Shown here one piece after another: positions 18,702 to 27,478 of a DNA stretch of 64,000 bases. The notes below the pieces were generated by a model. It searched no databases and was not told where the DNA came from. It saw only the letters and a program-made list of their open reading frames with translations. The position numbers were made by a program, and so were the translations under genes. The stretch's first letter is position 1; each line of letters opens with the position of its first letter. This stretch comes from Bacteroidales bacterium (lineage in GTDB: Bacteria; Bacteroidota; Bacteroidia; Bacteroidales; F082): positions 87,154-151,153 of the forward strand of contig JAFGXS010000039.1 of assembly GCA_016936505.1 (NCBI GenBank), written 5' to 3'.

Positions 18702-20153
18702 CTATAAGTCTAATTCAACCGTTTCCCTTATCAAATTCCAGGCCTTTTTCACATGCTGTTTTTCCGTTCTTAGCCCTGAAATTGCTAGTCTCAAAACCAG
18801 TTTATTGTTCAATTTTGTATGAGAAATAAAGAGTTTTCCGGTAGCATTAACCTTATTCATCAGTTTTTCATTGAGGTCATCCAAATCATTTTCTGATTTT
18901 CCTGTTGGATGATACCTGAAGCAAACCACACTAAAAGGAACAGGAGCCATAATTTCAAATCTTTGGTCCCGGCTTATTTCATCTTTAAGCCATTGAGCTA
19001 TATTTAAATGTTCTTTAATCCTGTTTCGAATCCCTTCCACTCCAAAATAACGAATAATAAACCAAAGCTTTAGTGAACGGAATCTTCTGCCCAGCTGAAT
19101 CCCGTAGTCCATATAATTTTGAACCGATGACCCCTCTCCCGTTTTCAGATATTCAGCCACCAATGAGAATGCCCGTTTCAGTATTTCCGGCTTTCTGGAA
19201 AAAAATACACTCAAATCAATCGGGGTAAACATCCATTTGTGTGGATTAACAACTATAGAATCTGCTTTTTCTATCCCTTTAAAATGGTAACGCATTTCCG
19301 GAAGTACCGCAGCCATTCCACCATAAGCAGCATCTACATGAAACCATATATTCTCACGAGTACAAATTGCCCCTATACTATCTACAGGATCAACACTTGT
19401 TGAAGAAGTGGTGCCAATCGTAGCAACTACACAGAAAGGATACCAACCATTGGACCTATCCTCCTCAATAGCCAGATCAAGAGCCTCAGGAATCATACGA
19501 AACTGATCATCCACAGGAATTTTCCGTATCCCATTCATTCCGATCCCCATTGCCAAAGCTCCTTTTTCAACTGAAGAATGGGCATGAGCCGTACAATACA
19601 ACCTCAGCTTTGGAGTGTCTGATCTGCCTGACATACCCTTTTCTCTGAAACTAAATTGAGCGTACTCTCTGGCTGCCGCAATGGCATGCATTGTACTCAC
19701 CGATGCTGTATCATAAATAATACCCCATAAATCTTCAGGAAAATCCAACATCTTTCGGAACCAGTTCAATGTTACCTCTTCTAACTCTGTTGCTGCAGGA
19801 GAGGTTTTCCAAAGCATACCATTAACATTCATAGCCGCTGAAATAAACTCAGCGAGTATTCCTGGGGCACTTGAGTTGGAATTAAAATAAGCCATAAAAC
19901 CGGGATGATTCCAGTGCGTAATTCCGGGCATAATGATATCATTCAAATCGCTGAACATAACATCAAAACCTTCACCCTTTTGTGGCGGCTCAACAGGAAT
20001 CTTTGATTTAATTTCACCAGGTTCAACCTGAGATAATACAGGATAATTTTCGATATTTTTCAGGTAATCAGTAATCCAGTCCACAACCTGATACCCGTAT
20101 TGCCTGAACTCTTCCGGCGGCATATCACCGATTTGAGGAATTTTTTTGTCCAT
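18702..20153 (-). CDS. PLP-dependent aromatic-L-amino-acid decarboxylase family
   Basis: A 483-residue group II decarboxylase that would remove CO2 from an aromatic amino acid (Trp, Tyr, Phe or Dopa) to give a monoamine. The PLP Lys is Lys306 in NPHKWMF. The cofactor region HVDAAYGGMAA and the N-terminal GITHWNHPGFMAYFNSNSS are those of the animal and plant AADC clade, and the length is the same. The substrate cannot be fixed from sequence. It lies 155 bases upstream of the S41 peptidase gene on the same strand. No amine transporter or oxidase is adjacent. Confidence 0.9.
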   Translation of the reverse strand: MDKKIPQIGDMPPEEFRQYGYQVVDWITDYLKNIENYPVLSQVEPGEIKSKIPVEPPQKGEGFDVMFSDLNDIIMPGITHWNHPGFMAYFNSNSSAPGILAEFISAAMNVNGMLWKTSPAATELEEVTLNWFRKMLDFPEDLWGIIYDTASVSTMHAIAAAREYAQFSFREKGMSGRSDTPKLRLYCTAHAHSSVEKGALAMGIGMNGIRKIPVDDQFRMIPEALDLAIEEDRSNGWYPFCVVATIGTTSSTSVDPVDSIGAICTRENIWFHVDAAYGGMAAVLPEMRYHFKGIEKADSIVVNPHKWMFTPIDLSVFFSRKPEILKRAFSLVAEYLKTGEGSSVQNYMDYGIQLGRRFRSLKLWFIIRYFGVEGIRNRIKEHLNIAQWLKDEISRDQRFEIMAPVPFSVVCFRYHPTGKSENDLDDLNEKLMNKVNATGKLFISHTKLNNKLVLRLAISGLRTEKQHVKKAWNLIRETVELDL

Positions 20154-20225
20154 TGTTGTTTTGATTTTCGATCAAACATGAATGGACTAAGATAAAAAGA
20201 TTATGTAATGTGAATTCTTAAAACT

Positions 20226-20987
20226 TTAGCCTTGACTTCCCATCCGTTGGCGTACCACTTCATGCATCAGAATTCCTGCTGCTACGGAAACATTCAGTGA
20301 TTCAATGGTTCCTAACATCGGTATTTTCACCTGAACATCAGAAAGTTTCAGGTAAGCCTCAGAAATACCGGTTCCTTCAGAACCCATTACCAAAGCTACA
20401 GGTCCGTCTAGGTTCTCATGAAAATGGAAGTTATCCGCCTTTTCAGTCACAGCAACAATCTTCAATCCGCTTTCTTTTAAATAAGTCAAAGCATCCTTTA
20501 AATTGTGTTCTCTACAAATAGGCACTTTAAACACAGCACCCGCCGAAGACTTCACAGCATCCGAATTCAAAGGCGCTGTTCCTTTGTCAGGAACCAGTAC
20601 AGCATTAACTCCTGCGCTATCGGCAGTCCTTAATAAACCGCCAAAGTTTCTAATATCTGTTACCCGATCCAATACCAACACAAAAGGAGTTTTGCCCTCT
20701 TCGTACAATAACGGCAACACCTGATCTATCTTATAAAAAGTTACGGGCGAAACCATAGCAATCACCCCTTGATGATTCTTACGTGTAATTCTGTTTAATT
20801 TCTCTATGGGAACCCATTGAAAAGGAATTTCGTTTTCTTTTAAAAGGCTCATCAACTCATGAAAAACAGGACTTTTAAGACCATTCTGCATCAACACTTT
20901 TTCAATATCCTTCCCCGAACGGATGGCCTCAATCAACGGACGGGTACCATAAATCATCTCCTGCGATTCCTGATTTCTTTGTTCCAT
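20226..20987 (-). CDS. rlmB: 23S rRNA 2'-O-ribose guanosine methyltransferase, RlmB/SpoU type
   Basis: A 253-residue SpoU-family enzyme that methylates the 2'-OH of a nucleoside in 23S rRNA. An N-terminal substrate-binding domain (YGTRPLIEAIRSGKDIEKVL) precedes the SPOUT knot with its three motifs: RNFGGLLRTADSAGV, LVMGSEGTGIS and LNVSVAAGILMHEV. The ATG overlaps the rmuC stop by one base (TAATG), so translation is coupled. RlmB is the best match, but related TrmH-group enzymes cannot be fully excluded. Confidence 0.88.
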   Translation of the reverse strand: MEQRNQESQEMIYGTRPLIEAIRSGKDIEKVLMQNGLKSPVFHELMSLLKENEIPFQWVPIEKLNRITRKNHQGVIAMVSPVTFYKIDQVLPLLYEEGKTPFVLVLDRVTDIRNFGGLLRTADSAGVNAVLVPDKGTAPLNSDAVKSSAGAVFKVPICREHNLKDALTYLKESGLKIVAVTEKADNFHFHENLDGPVALVMGSEGTGISEAYLKLSDVQVKIPMLGTIESLNVSVAAGILMHEVVRQRMGSQG

Positions 20988-22333
20988 TATTCTTCAAGAT
21001 ATTTTGAATCAATATTCCGGGAGGTTTTTACTCCCAAAGCTTTCAGTTTCTCAACTTGCCCTACAAGGTTTCCTCTGCCGGAAGTGAGTTTTTTATGAGC
21101 TTCCTGATATGAGTTTTGCGCTCTTTCCAGGTTTTGCCCCACTTTTTCCAAGTCTTCCATAAACCCGACAAACTTTTCGTACAGCTTTGTTCCCTGACTG
21201 GCAATTTCCAAAGCATTTTTAGTCTGTCTTTCATGGCGCCAGATGGAAGCCACCGTCCTCAGAGTTGCCAGCAATGTCGTAGGGCTAACAATCACAATCC
21301 TTTTCTCCCAAGCTTCATTGAACAGTTCCGGATCAGCCTGAACGGCAGTGGCAAAAGCCGGTTCAACCGGCAAGAACATGAGCACAAAATCCGGAGAGTT
21401 CAACTCACCAAGCTGATCGTATTTCTTATCGCTTAGCTCTTTAATATGGTTTTTTATGGAAGTTAAATGCTGTTTTAATGCCGTTGCTTTATGCTCTTCA
21501 GATTCAGCAGCAATAAACTGTTGAAAAGCAGTCAACGAAACTTTAGAATCAATAATAAGGTGTTTGTCTTCGGGCAGTTTTATCACCACATCGGGACGAA
21601 GCGTTTTACCATCAGTACTGGTAGCTGTGTACTGAACAAAATATTCTTCATCTTTAATGAGGCCGGAGCGTTCCAAAATGCGTTCCAACACAACCTCTCC
21701 CCAATTTCCCTGTTTCTTTGTATCAGATTTTAGTGCTTTGGTCAGGTTGCTGGCTTCTTCGCCCAACTTCATATTCATCTCCTGCAGGCGTTTCAGTTCT
21801 TCTTTCAGAACCGTTTGATCAATTTTTCCTTTCTGATATGTTTCTTCTACCTTTTTCTCAAAATCTGAAATCTTATCGCGCAACGGATCCAGCAGGTCTT
21901 TCATCTGCTTGTTGGAGGTTTCGTTAAATTCTTTGGTGTTCTGTTTCAGAATGGACTGTGCCAGCAGTTCAAAATCCTTTTTGAATTTTTCCTGGATCTT
22001 TTCCAACTCCAGTCGTTCCTCTTTCAGTCGTTCTTCAAGATGACGATAATCGGCTTGCAAAACAGCACGGCTTTTCTCGGCTTCCTGTTTCTCTTTTTCA
22101 GCCAATTCAAATTTCTCCATCAGCAATTGTTGCTCACGACCTAAGTTTGCCAACCTTTCTTTTAGTACCTCCATTTGTTTTTCCATCTCCGTTTTCTCTG
22201 CCAAAAAGGTGATTGAAGCTTTTTCCACATCAAGCTGCATCTGAGCCTTTCCGGCTTTGTTTTTTTGTCTAAAAAACAACCAGGCTATTACAAAACCAAT
22301 AATAATTCCGGCAAAAACATAGAGGATTTCCAT
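20987..22333 (-). CDS. rmuC: DNA recombination protein RmuC
   Basis: A 448-residue protein with one N-terminal membrane helix (ILYVFAGIIIGFVIAWLFF), a long coiled coil (about residues 25-170, rich in E, K and L), then the RmuC core with GNWGEVVLERILERSGL and PDVVIKLPEDKHLIIDSKVSL. The core is related to restriction-type nuclease folds, and RmuC limits DNA inversion at short repeats in E. coli. The ATG at 22333 is preferred to the TTG two codons earlier. It is the first gene of a translationally coupled pair with rlmB. Confidence 0.93.
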   Translation of the reverse strand: MEILYVFAGIIIGFVIAWLFFRQKNKAGKAQMQLDVEKASITFLAEKTEMEKQMEVLKERLANLGREQQLLMEKFELAEKEKQEAEKSRAVLQADYRHLEERLKEERLELEKIQEKFKKDFELLAQSILKQNTKEFNETSNKQMKDLLDPLRDKISDFEKKVEETYQKGKIDQTVLKEELKRLQEMNMKLGEEASNLTKALKSDTKKQGNWGEVVLERILERSGLIKDEEYFVQYTATSTDGKTLRPDVVIKLPEDKHLIIDSKVSLTAFQQFIAAESEEHKATALKQHLTSIKNHIKELSDKKYDQLGELNSPDFVLMFLPVEPAFATAVQADPELFNEAWEKRIVIVSPTTLLATLRTVASIWRHERQTKNALEIASQGTKLYEKFVGFMEDLEKVGQNLERAQNSYQEAHKKLTSGRGNLVGQVEKLKALGVKTSRNIDSKYLEE

Positions 22334-22369
22334 GACCAAATATTTTGAGTAAAGATAGTTCTTTTAAGA

Positions 22370-22394
22370 GAATGAAAAATTAAGAATGAAAAAT
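22370..22394. repeat. Short direct repeat upstream of rmuC
   Basis: GAATGAAAAAT occurs at 22370-22380 and again at 22384-22394. It is followed by CTCTTAG twice in tandem and related GCGTTGGCGTTAGCC segments up to about 22433. No gene or clear function was seen. Confidence 0.5.
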
Positions 22395-22542
22395 GGCTCT
22401 TAGCTCTTAGCGTTGGCGTTAGCCCCACTCTGGGACCTATGCTCTGCCTGACAGAGGGATATTTCCACATTCCGTTTCTCTCCATTTGTAAATATGACAA
22501 AAATGAAGAATGATAAACGAGAAAACATCTTCTCCATTCATT

Positions 22543-22575
22543 AAAAAAGGCCATCCACACAAGCGGACAGCCTTT
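22543..22575 (-). terminator. Terminator after the groES-like gene
   Basis: On the minus strand AAGGCTGTCC, an 8-base loop, GGATGGCCTT and further T. The stem is 10 pairs including two G:U. It lies 24 bases after the GroES stop. Confidence 0.8.
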
Positions 22576-22598
22576 CTTCAATTTATTTTGTTCTATCA

Positions 22599-22886
22599 TT
22601 AAATCTCGTCGGTTTCAACAACTTTTGCCAACAGATCAGCATAAGGAACCATCAGATATTTTTTGGATTCAAAATCAAATTCAGTGCCGGAGAATTTTTT
22701 GTAAAAAACAGTGTCTCCAACAACAATACCTGCATTTTCGATATTGCCTATAGCTACCACTTTAGCATATTGTGGCTTTTCTTTGGCACTGTCAGGAATG
22801 ATAATTCCGGTAGCTGTTTTTTGTTCTTCTTTGTTGTCGGTAATATCGAGCAGAACATTTTCGTTTAATGGTTGTAATTCTTTCAT
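22599..22886 (-). CDS. GroES-like co-chaperonin without a GroEL partner
   Basis: A 95-residue GroES/Cpn10 fold protein. It has the strand motif PLNENVLLDI, the glycine and proline region TATGIIIPDSAKEKPQYAKVVAIG, and the closing strands GDTVFYKKFSGTEFDFESKKYLMV. The mobile loop (about residues 19-33) is recognisable, but its hydrophobic GIIIP tripeptide is followed by an acidic-basic segment. No groL follows. It is 18 bases downstream of a thioredoxin/glutaredoxin gene and ends at a terminator. It may be a second, specialised GroES serving a chaperonin coded elsewhere; a main groESL operon is expected in another place. Confidence 0.85.
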   Translation of the reverse strand: MKELQPLNENVLLDITDNKEEQKTATGIIIPDSAKEKPQYAKVVAIGNIENAGIVVGDTVFYKKFSGTEFDFESKKYLMVPYADLLAKVVETDEI

Positions 22887-22904
22887 GATTTTATTTTTAA
22901 TTGT

Positions 22905-23495
22905 TTATTGAATTCCTAATAAAGTATTGATTCTTTGCTTATCAAAACCAACAATAATTTCACCGTTAATGTCGGTTTGCGGCACGCCTTGCTGACCACT
23001 TCGGGCCACCATGGTTTCTGCTGCCTTTTGGTCCTTTGAAACATCCACATCAGTAAATCTTACACCATTTTGTTTGAGGTGTGTTTTTAATGTATTACAC
23101 CAGGAACAGCTTGGAGTTGAATATACGGTAACACGTTTTTGCGGCTTGGCTTCACCATCGGCAACTTTGGCAGAAAACAGAGCCTCTTCAAAAAGTCCTT
23201 TGTAAAAATTGTTTTCGTTGCAACCTTTTATGGTTTTTACAAACTGTTTACCCTCAAAAACCATCAGTGCTGGCGCAGAAGTAATAGAATAGTTTCCATG
23301 AATATCTCTTACCTGAGTTACGTCAGCAGCTACAAGCCTTATGTCTTTTACAGTTTCAAGCGCTAAAGCAATGTTCTGATAGCTACAATCGCTGGCTTCT
23401 GTTCCTTTCTTATACAACAAAACATAACTCTTTCTTCCTTCTTCCAAAAAAGAAAGCATTTCTTCGTGTGAACCTATATTTTTTAATTCCATCAT
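22905..23495 (-). CDS. Thioredoxin-fold/glutaredoxin fusion protein
   Basis: A 196-residue protein with two redox folds. Residues 1-105 form a thioredoxin-like domain in which the usual CxxC is replaced by a lone Cys (SDCSYQ), with the cis-Pro region SAPALMVF kept. Residues 118-196 form a glutaredoxin with the active site CSWC (TPSCSWCNTLK) and the GVPQTDINGEIIVGF segment that binds glutathione-like partners. Such lone-Cys N-domains resemble bacillithiol-specific YtxJ-like proteins, but that is inference. It starts an operon with the GroES-like gene. The cytosolic location is inferred from the lack of a signal peptide. Confidence 0.82.
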   Translation of the reverse strand: MMELKNIGSHEEMLSFLEEGRKSYVLLYKKGTEASDCSYQNIALALETVKDIRLVAADVTQVRDIHGNYSITSAPALMVFEGKQFVKTIKGCNENNFYKGLFEEALFSAKVADGEAKPQKRVTVYSTPSCSWCNTLKTHLKQNGVRFTDVDVSKDQKAAETMVARSGQQGVPQTDINGEIIVGFDKQRINTLLGIQ

Positions 23496-23593
23496 TCTTT
23501 AAACGTTTCCCGCTTCCTATCAATTTATATGCCACCTGAGAAAAATACATTTTTCACAATGACGATTTTTCAGATATGACAATTTTTCATAGT

Positions 23594-24040
23594 TTAATAA
23601 ATAAACGGCAGCACTTTCTTTGTTTGCTCCCGGTACACACGATAGTCATCACCAAACTGTCGTATCAGCCCTCTCTCTTCGTAAGGTATTTTTAGCATTA
23701 AGGCAATAATAAGGGTCAACAAAACTGCAAGCCGAAACCATGAGAATTGCGCCATTACCAATGGAATTACAGCAACTACCTGGGCCAGATACATGGGATG
23801 ACGAATCTGACTATAAGGCCACTTTGTTATTAAAACACCCCCCTGTTTAGGCTTTGGCACAATATTGACATTATGAATTCCGGCAATATAAATTGCATAC
23901 AAACCCAATACAACCCCCAGGGTCTCAACAGTAATCCCATCCCAGCTTTTGGCGAGCCAGGGACCGGTAGCAAAAATCAGAGCCAAACTTCCCAGCTGAA
24001 AGAAAACCAGCAAATAAGGATATATCTTATCTTGAAACAT
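23594..24040 (-). CDS. Isoprenylcysteine methyltransferase-like membrane protein
   Basis: A 148-residue integral membrane protein of the ICMT/PEMT superfamily with about four membrane helices. The signature SQIRHPMYLAQVV (about residues 76-90) and the C-terminal EERGLIRQFGDDYRVYREQTKKVLPF mark the SAM-binding region of this family. Bacterial members act on unknown small or lipid substrates, since prenylated proteins are absent. It is transcribed alone. Confidence 0.82.
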   Translation of the reverse strand: MFQDKIYPYLLVFFQLGSLALIFATGPWLAKSWDGITVETLGVVLGLYAIYIAGIHNVNIVPKPKQGGVLITKWPYSQIRHPMYLAQVVAVIPLVMAQFSWFRLAVLLTLIIALMLKIPYEERGLIRQFGDDYRVYREQTKKVLPFIY

Positions 24041-24152
24041 AAAGTACCTGTTAAAAAATTGCCGGCCTCCTGATTTGAATTTGCAAGTAGAGAAAAAGGT
24101 TTAAACGAGAAGACCGGCAGGCAAAAATAAGAAACTTGCCCTGACAAACCCT

Positions 24153-24821
24153 TTAATTTTGATTCTTATTCTCATCCCATGTGGCAGAACTATTCCAATA
24201 AGGATCGCTTTCTTCCTCTTCTTCTTCGAGCTCCCACAAGTACCTTTTACGTTGTGGCCCTGATTTTCTGTAATATACAGCCATTATTATTCCTGAAATG
24301 AGCCCACCCAGATGTGCTTCCCATGAAACATCTTTCCCAGGAAGAAAATCAGGAATTGCTCCCCAGATTAAACTTCCGTAAAGAAAAATAACTATTAGTG
24401 ATATGGCTGACAGTCTGGTATCTTTTCTTATTACACCACTTAAAAACAAAAAAGAAGCTAAACCATAAATAATCCCACTGGCTCCTATATGGTAAGCATC
24501 TCTTCCGCCAAACCAAACCAATAATCCGGTAAACAACCAGATAAAAAGTAATACTCTGAAAGCCAAATCACGATAAAAGTAAAACAAAGCGGTACCCAGC
24601 ACAAAAAAAGGCAGTGAGTTTGCAGCAATGTGTTTGATGCCTTCATGCAGAAAAGGTGAAAACAGAATACCTTTCAGTCCCGAAACATGATCAGGATATA
24701 TACCCCAACTGCCCCAGTCAGTTCCCAGCAGATATTCGCCGAAAAAAACCAGCCACATATTCAGCAGCAATAATCCCGGAATAACCATTGAAGTGTAAAA
24801 CCAGTTCTTTTCTTTCGACAT
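24153..24821 (-). CDS. Rhomboid-family intramembrane serine protease
   Basis: A 222-residue membrane protein with about six helices. The catalytic Ser is in GASGIIYGL and the catalytic His in AHLGGLISG, so the dyad is intact. The C-terminal tail is acidic (LEEEEEESD). I chose ATG 24821; a TTG seven codons earlier is less likely. It follows the Rel gene on the same strand by 76 bases. Substrates are unknown. Compared with the E. coli enzyme, the large L1 loop motif is less clear. Confidence 0.88.
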   Translation of the reverse strand: MSKEKNWFYTSMVIPGLLLLNMWLVFFGEYLLGTDWGSWGIYPDHVSGLKGILFSPFLHEGIKHIAANSLPFFVLGTALFYFYRDLAFRVLLFIWLFTGLLVWFGGRDAYHIGASGIIYGLASFLFLSGVIRKDTRLSAISLIVIFLYGSLIWGAIPDFLPGKDVSWEAHLGGLISGIIMAVYYRKSGPQRKRYLWELEEEEEESDPYWNSSATWDENKNQN

Positions 24822-24897
24822 AAGGCTGTTTTTGGAAATCAACTTTCACATTGAAAACATCTTCCCTTCTGTGATCAAAATTAGATAAACCAGCAAA

Positions 24898-27075
24898 CTA
24901 TTTTATGCGGATCACTTTATCCACACCTTTAATCTGAGTAAGCTTATAGGTAAGCTGAGAAAGATGTGATGTATCGCGTATCATCAGGCTAACCTTACCT
25001 TCAAACTGATTGCCTTTGGTATTGAAACTGATAGAACGCATATTAACCCTTAAATCGCCGGTAATAATCCGCGTAACAGACTCAACCATCCCCAATTGAT
25101 CCTTTCCTGTTATTTTAAGATTAACCAGGCTGTAATTTTTATCTTCCTGATTCATCCACTTAACATCCAGTATGCGGTAAGGATACTGAAACCGAAGTCT
25201 GGAAGCATTAGGGCAACTGTTTCTATGAATCGAAATACTTCCCAGATGGGTCACAAAACCAAATACATCGTCTCCATGAATGGGATTGCAGCATTTTGCA
25301 AAGCGATAATTTACATTCTTAACATAATCGCCTATATATAAAATATCTTCTTCCTGACGGTCTTTTGCAGCCGAGGATTTCACTTCTTTTACAACCTCTT
25401 CCTGACTTTCGGCAGGACGTTCCTTCAGATAATCCTGAAGCACTGACTTTACCAAAGACATTTCTAGCTTGTCGGCGGCAACCAGATAATACAGGTCTAT
25501 TGCCGAATCAAGCTTAAAATGCTTGACCAAAACATTAATCAGATCATCGGAACTTTTCAACTTCCAGTTTCTGATCTTTCTCAAAAGTAAGGTTTTTCCA
25601 ATCTCTGCTTCTTTGTATTTTTCTTCTTTTAACTGACGGCGAATATGATTCTTTGCCTTTGTACTCACCACAATGCCCAGCCAGTCGTGCTTGGGTTTTT
25701 GATTTTTAGTGGTTACTATATCCACACGGTCGCCGCTCTTCAATACATAACGTATGGGAACCAGCTTATTGTTAACCCGCGCACCACTACATGTATTTCC
25801 AACATTGGTATGAATATCATAAGCAAAGTCGAGAATAGTAGCTCCGGCAGACAATCGTCGTAAATCTCCTTTTGGTGTGAACACAAATACAAATTCCTGA
25901 CTTTTTTTAGTACGGTAAGCATATTCATCACCAATTACTTCAGGATGTTCCAGCACATCACGCACCTGCAACAACCAGTCATCCACCTCCTTCGATTTCA
26001 TCAAACCTTTGTACTGCCAATGCGCCGCCTGTCCCTTTTCAGCCACTTCGTCCATACGACTGGTTCTGATCTGAACCTCAACCCACTTATTATTCTGGCC
26101 CATTACTGTAGTGTGCAACGATTCGTAACCCGAAGCTTTGGGGGTGGTTACCCAGTCGCGCAGTCGTTTAGGATTAGGATTGTAAATATTGGTTACCAGA
26201 GAATAAACTCTCCAGCAGTCTTCTTTTTCTCTGTTTTGCGATTTGCTGTTGATAATAACCCTGATGGCAAACAGATCATATACCTCTTCAAATTCCACAT
26301 TCTGTTTTTTCATCTTAGCCCAGATGGATGGAATAGATTTGGTTCGCCATTTAATCTGATAATCAAACTTATTGCTCATCAACTCCTGTTCAATGGGCCT
26401 CACAAAATCTTTAATGTAAACCTCACGCTTGGTTCTTGTAGCCTGAATTTTCTCCTCAATTGCTTTATAAATCTCTGGAAACTCATACCGCATCAGGTCT
26501 TCTTCCATCTCGCTTTTGATGTAGTAAAGACCTAAACGGTGAGCTATGGGAATGTAGATATATTTAATTTCGTCAAAAAACTTCTTTTGCTGTTTCTTTG
26601 TCAGCGAACGCGGGCGGCGCACGTCGTTGAGCCGGTGTGCCATCCGGAGAAGAATTACCCGAATATCATCTACCATTGAGAGAAACAAAACACGGAAAGT
26701 ATCAGACTGAAATGAAACCCTTTCTGTCTGCAACTCTGAGATCTTTTTAAACCCTTCAATAATTTCCAGAATGTTCTTACCGAAAGTATCCGTTATTTGA
26801 GCTGCAACCTCCGGTTTTGAAATATCCATACTGTGCAGCAATGCACAAACTACTGACGGAACGCCAAGATTCATTTCGCGTAAAGCAATGATGGCCACCT
26901 CGAGGTGATGAAGAATAAACGGACTGCCATCGGGCTGAAGTTGATCTCCGTAATTATCGTGAGCCATTTGCCAGGCCAATTGAACCTGATCAGCATTTTT
27001 ACTGTCATCACGTTCATTAACTAACTTAAGCAACTTTTCCAACTCTGATTCTACCCTGCTCACTCCGTTTTTCAT
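24898..27075 (-). CDS. RelA/SpoT homologue with degenerate hydrolase domain
   Basis: A 725-residue long RSH protein of the stringent response. The N-terminal HD domain is recognisable (HHLEVAIIALREMNLG) but the metal doublet is His81-Ser82 (LLHSMDISK) where active enzymes have HDxxEDT, and the later ADRLHN motif is AHRLND. ppGpp hydrolysis is therefore unlikely. The synthetase domain keeps family motifs (PKASGYESLHTTV with Tyr317; VEVQIRTSRMDEVAEKGQAAHW). TGS (about 395-455), the CC/zinc-finger domain (Cys595-Cys596 in FAKCCNPIHG) and a C-terminal ACT domain follow. It is predicted to be a ppGpp synthetase responsive to stalled ribosomes. It lies 25 bases after clpS and probably shares its promoter. 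Confidence 0.9.
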   Translation of the reverse strand: MKNGVSRVESELEKLLKLVNERDDSKNADQVQLAWQMAHDNYGDQLQPDGSPFILHHLEVAIIALREMNLGVPSVVCALLHSMDISKPEVAAQITDTFGKNILEIIEGFKKISELQTERVSFQSDTFRVLFLSMVDDIRVILLRMAHRLNDVRRPRSLTKKQQKKFFDEIKYIYIPIAHRLGLYYIKSEMEEDLMRYEFPEIYKAIEEKIQATRTKREVYIKDFVRPIEQELMSNKFDYQIKWRTKSIPSIWAKMKKQNVEFEEVYDLFAIRVIINSKSQNREKEDCWRVYSLVTNIYNPNPKRLRDWVTTPKASGYESLHTTVMGQNNKWVEVQIRTSRMDEVAEKGQAAHWQYKGLMKSKEVDDWLLQVRDVLEHPEVIGDEYAYRTKKSQEFVFVFTPKGDLRRLSAGATILDFAYDIHTNVGNTCSGARVNNKLVPIRYVLKSGDRVDIVTTKNQKPKHDWLGIVVSTKAKNHIRRQLKEEKYKEAEIGKTLLLRKIRNWKLKSSDDLINVLVKHFKLDSAIDLYYLVAADKLEMSLVKSVLQDYLKERPAESQEEVVKEVKSSAAKDRQEEDILYIGDYVKNVNYRFAKCCNPIHGDDVFGFVTHLGSISIHRNSCPNASRLRFQYPYRILDVKWMNQEDKNYSLVNLKITGKDQLGMVESVTRIITGDLRVNMRSISFNTKGNQFEGKVSLMIRDTSHLSQLTYKLTQIKGVDKVIRIK

Positions 27076-27100
27076 AATTTTCGTCTTAATCTCTAACCAA

Positions 27101-27376
27101 TTACTGTATTTCGACAGTTAACCGTCGAAATGTTAACTCATTGTAATATTGTTTCAAGGTGGTGAAATCTCCTTTTTTAACGGCACATTTTCCCTTAAAA
27201 TGAGCAATCCAGACACAGGTTTCTGCCTGATTTTGATCATGTCCTAATACTTCAATAAGCGTATCTATAACATAATCAAAGGTGTTAAAATCGTCATTGT
27301 AAAGAATAAGCTTTTTCTGATCAGGATAATCAGTTGCTTCTTTACCAACTATTTTCTTTTTTTCCTTTGTAGTCAT
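27101..27376 (-). CDS. clpS: ATP-dependent Clp protease adaptor ClpS
   Basis: A 91-residue adaptor that delivers N-degron substrates to ClpAP. The family core is LILYNDDFNTFDYVIDTLIEVL, with the acidic ND pair that binds the alpha-amino group, and a ClpA-contact segment with AETCVWIAHFKGKCAVKKG. I chose the ATG at 27376 (MTTKEKKK) because a longer GTG-started reading overlaps the -7 box at 27393-27400. It is the first gene of an apparent clpS-rel operon. Confidence 0.92.
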   Translation of the reverse strand: MTTKEKKKIVGKEATDYPDQKKLILYNDDFNTFDYVIDTLIEVLGHDQNQAETCVWIAHFKGKCAVKKGDFTTLKQYYNELTFRRLTVEIQ

Positions 27377-27392
27377 CTTTTTACTGCTCTTA

Positions 27393-27400
27393 CAAAAATA
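27393..27400 (-). promoter_or_regulatory. -7 box for clpS-rel
   Basis: The minus strand reads TATTTTTG, matching TAnnTTTG, 16 bases before the ATG at 27376. It rules against a longer ClpS N-terminus. No clear -33 element. Confidence 0.55.
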
Positions 27401-27478
27401 CACTATTTTTTTTCGTTTATCATCATACTGGAGTGTATGTGAAAAAACAAATTAAAGCAGCAATCCGGAAAAACAAAA

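Noticed and set aside
22288..22599. Open frame of about 100 codons on the minus strand after the GroES stop
   Set aside because: It crosses the terminator hairpin at 22543-22575 and the short-repeat patch, has low-complexity composition and no recognisable domain, and overlaps the start of rmuC.
24898..27075. Frameshift or sequencing error as the cause of the decayed HD motif in Rel
   Set aside because: Both hydrolase motifs are altered by substitutions within a continuous, well-aligned frame, which fits divergence and not an error.
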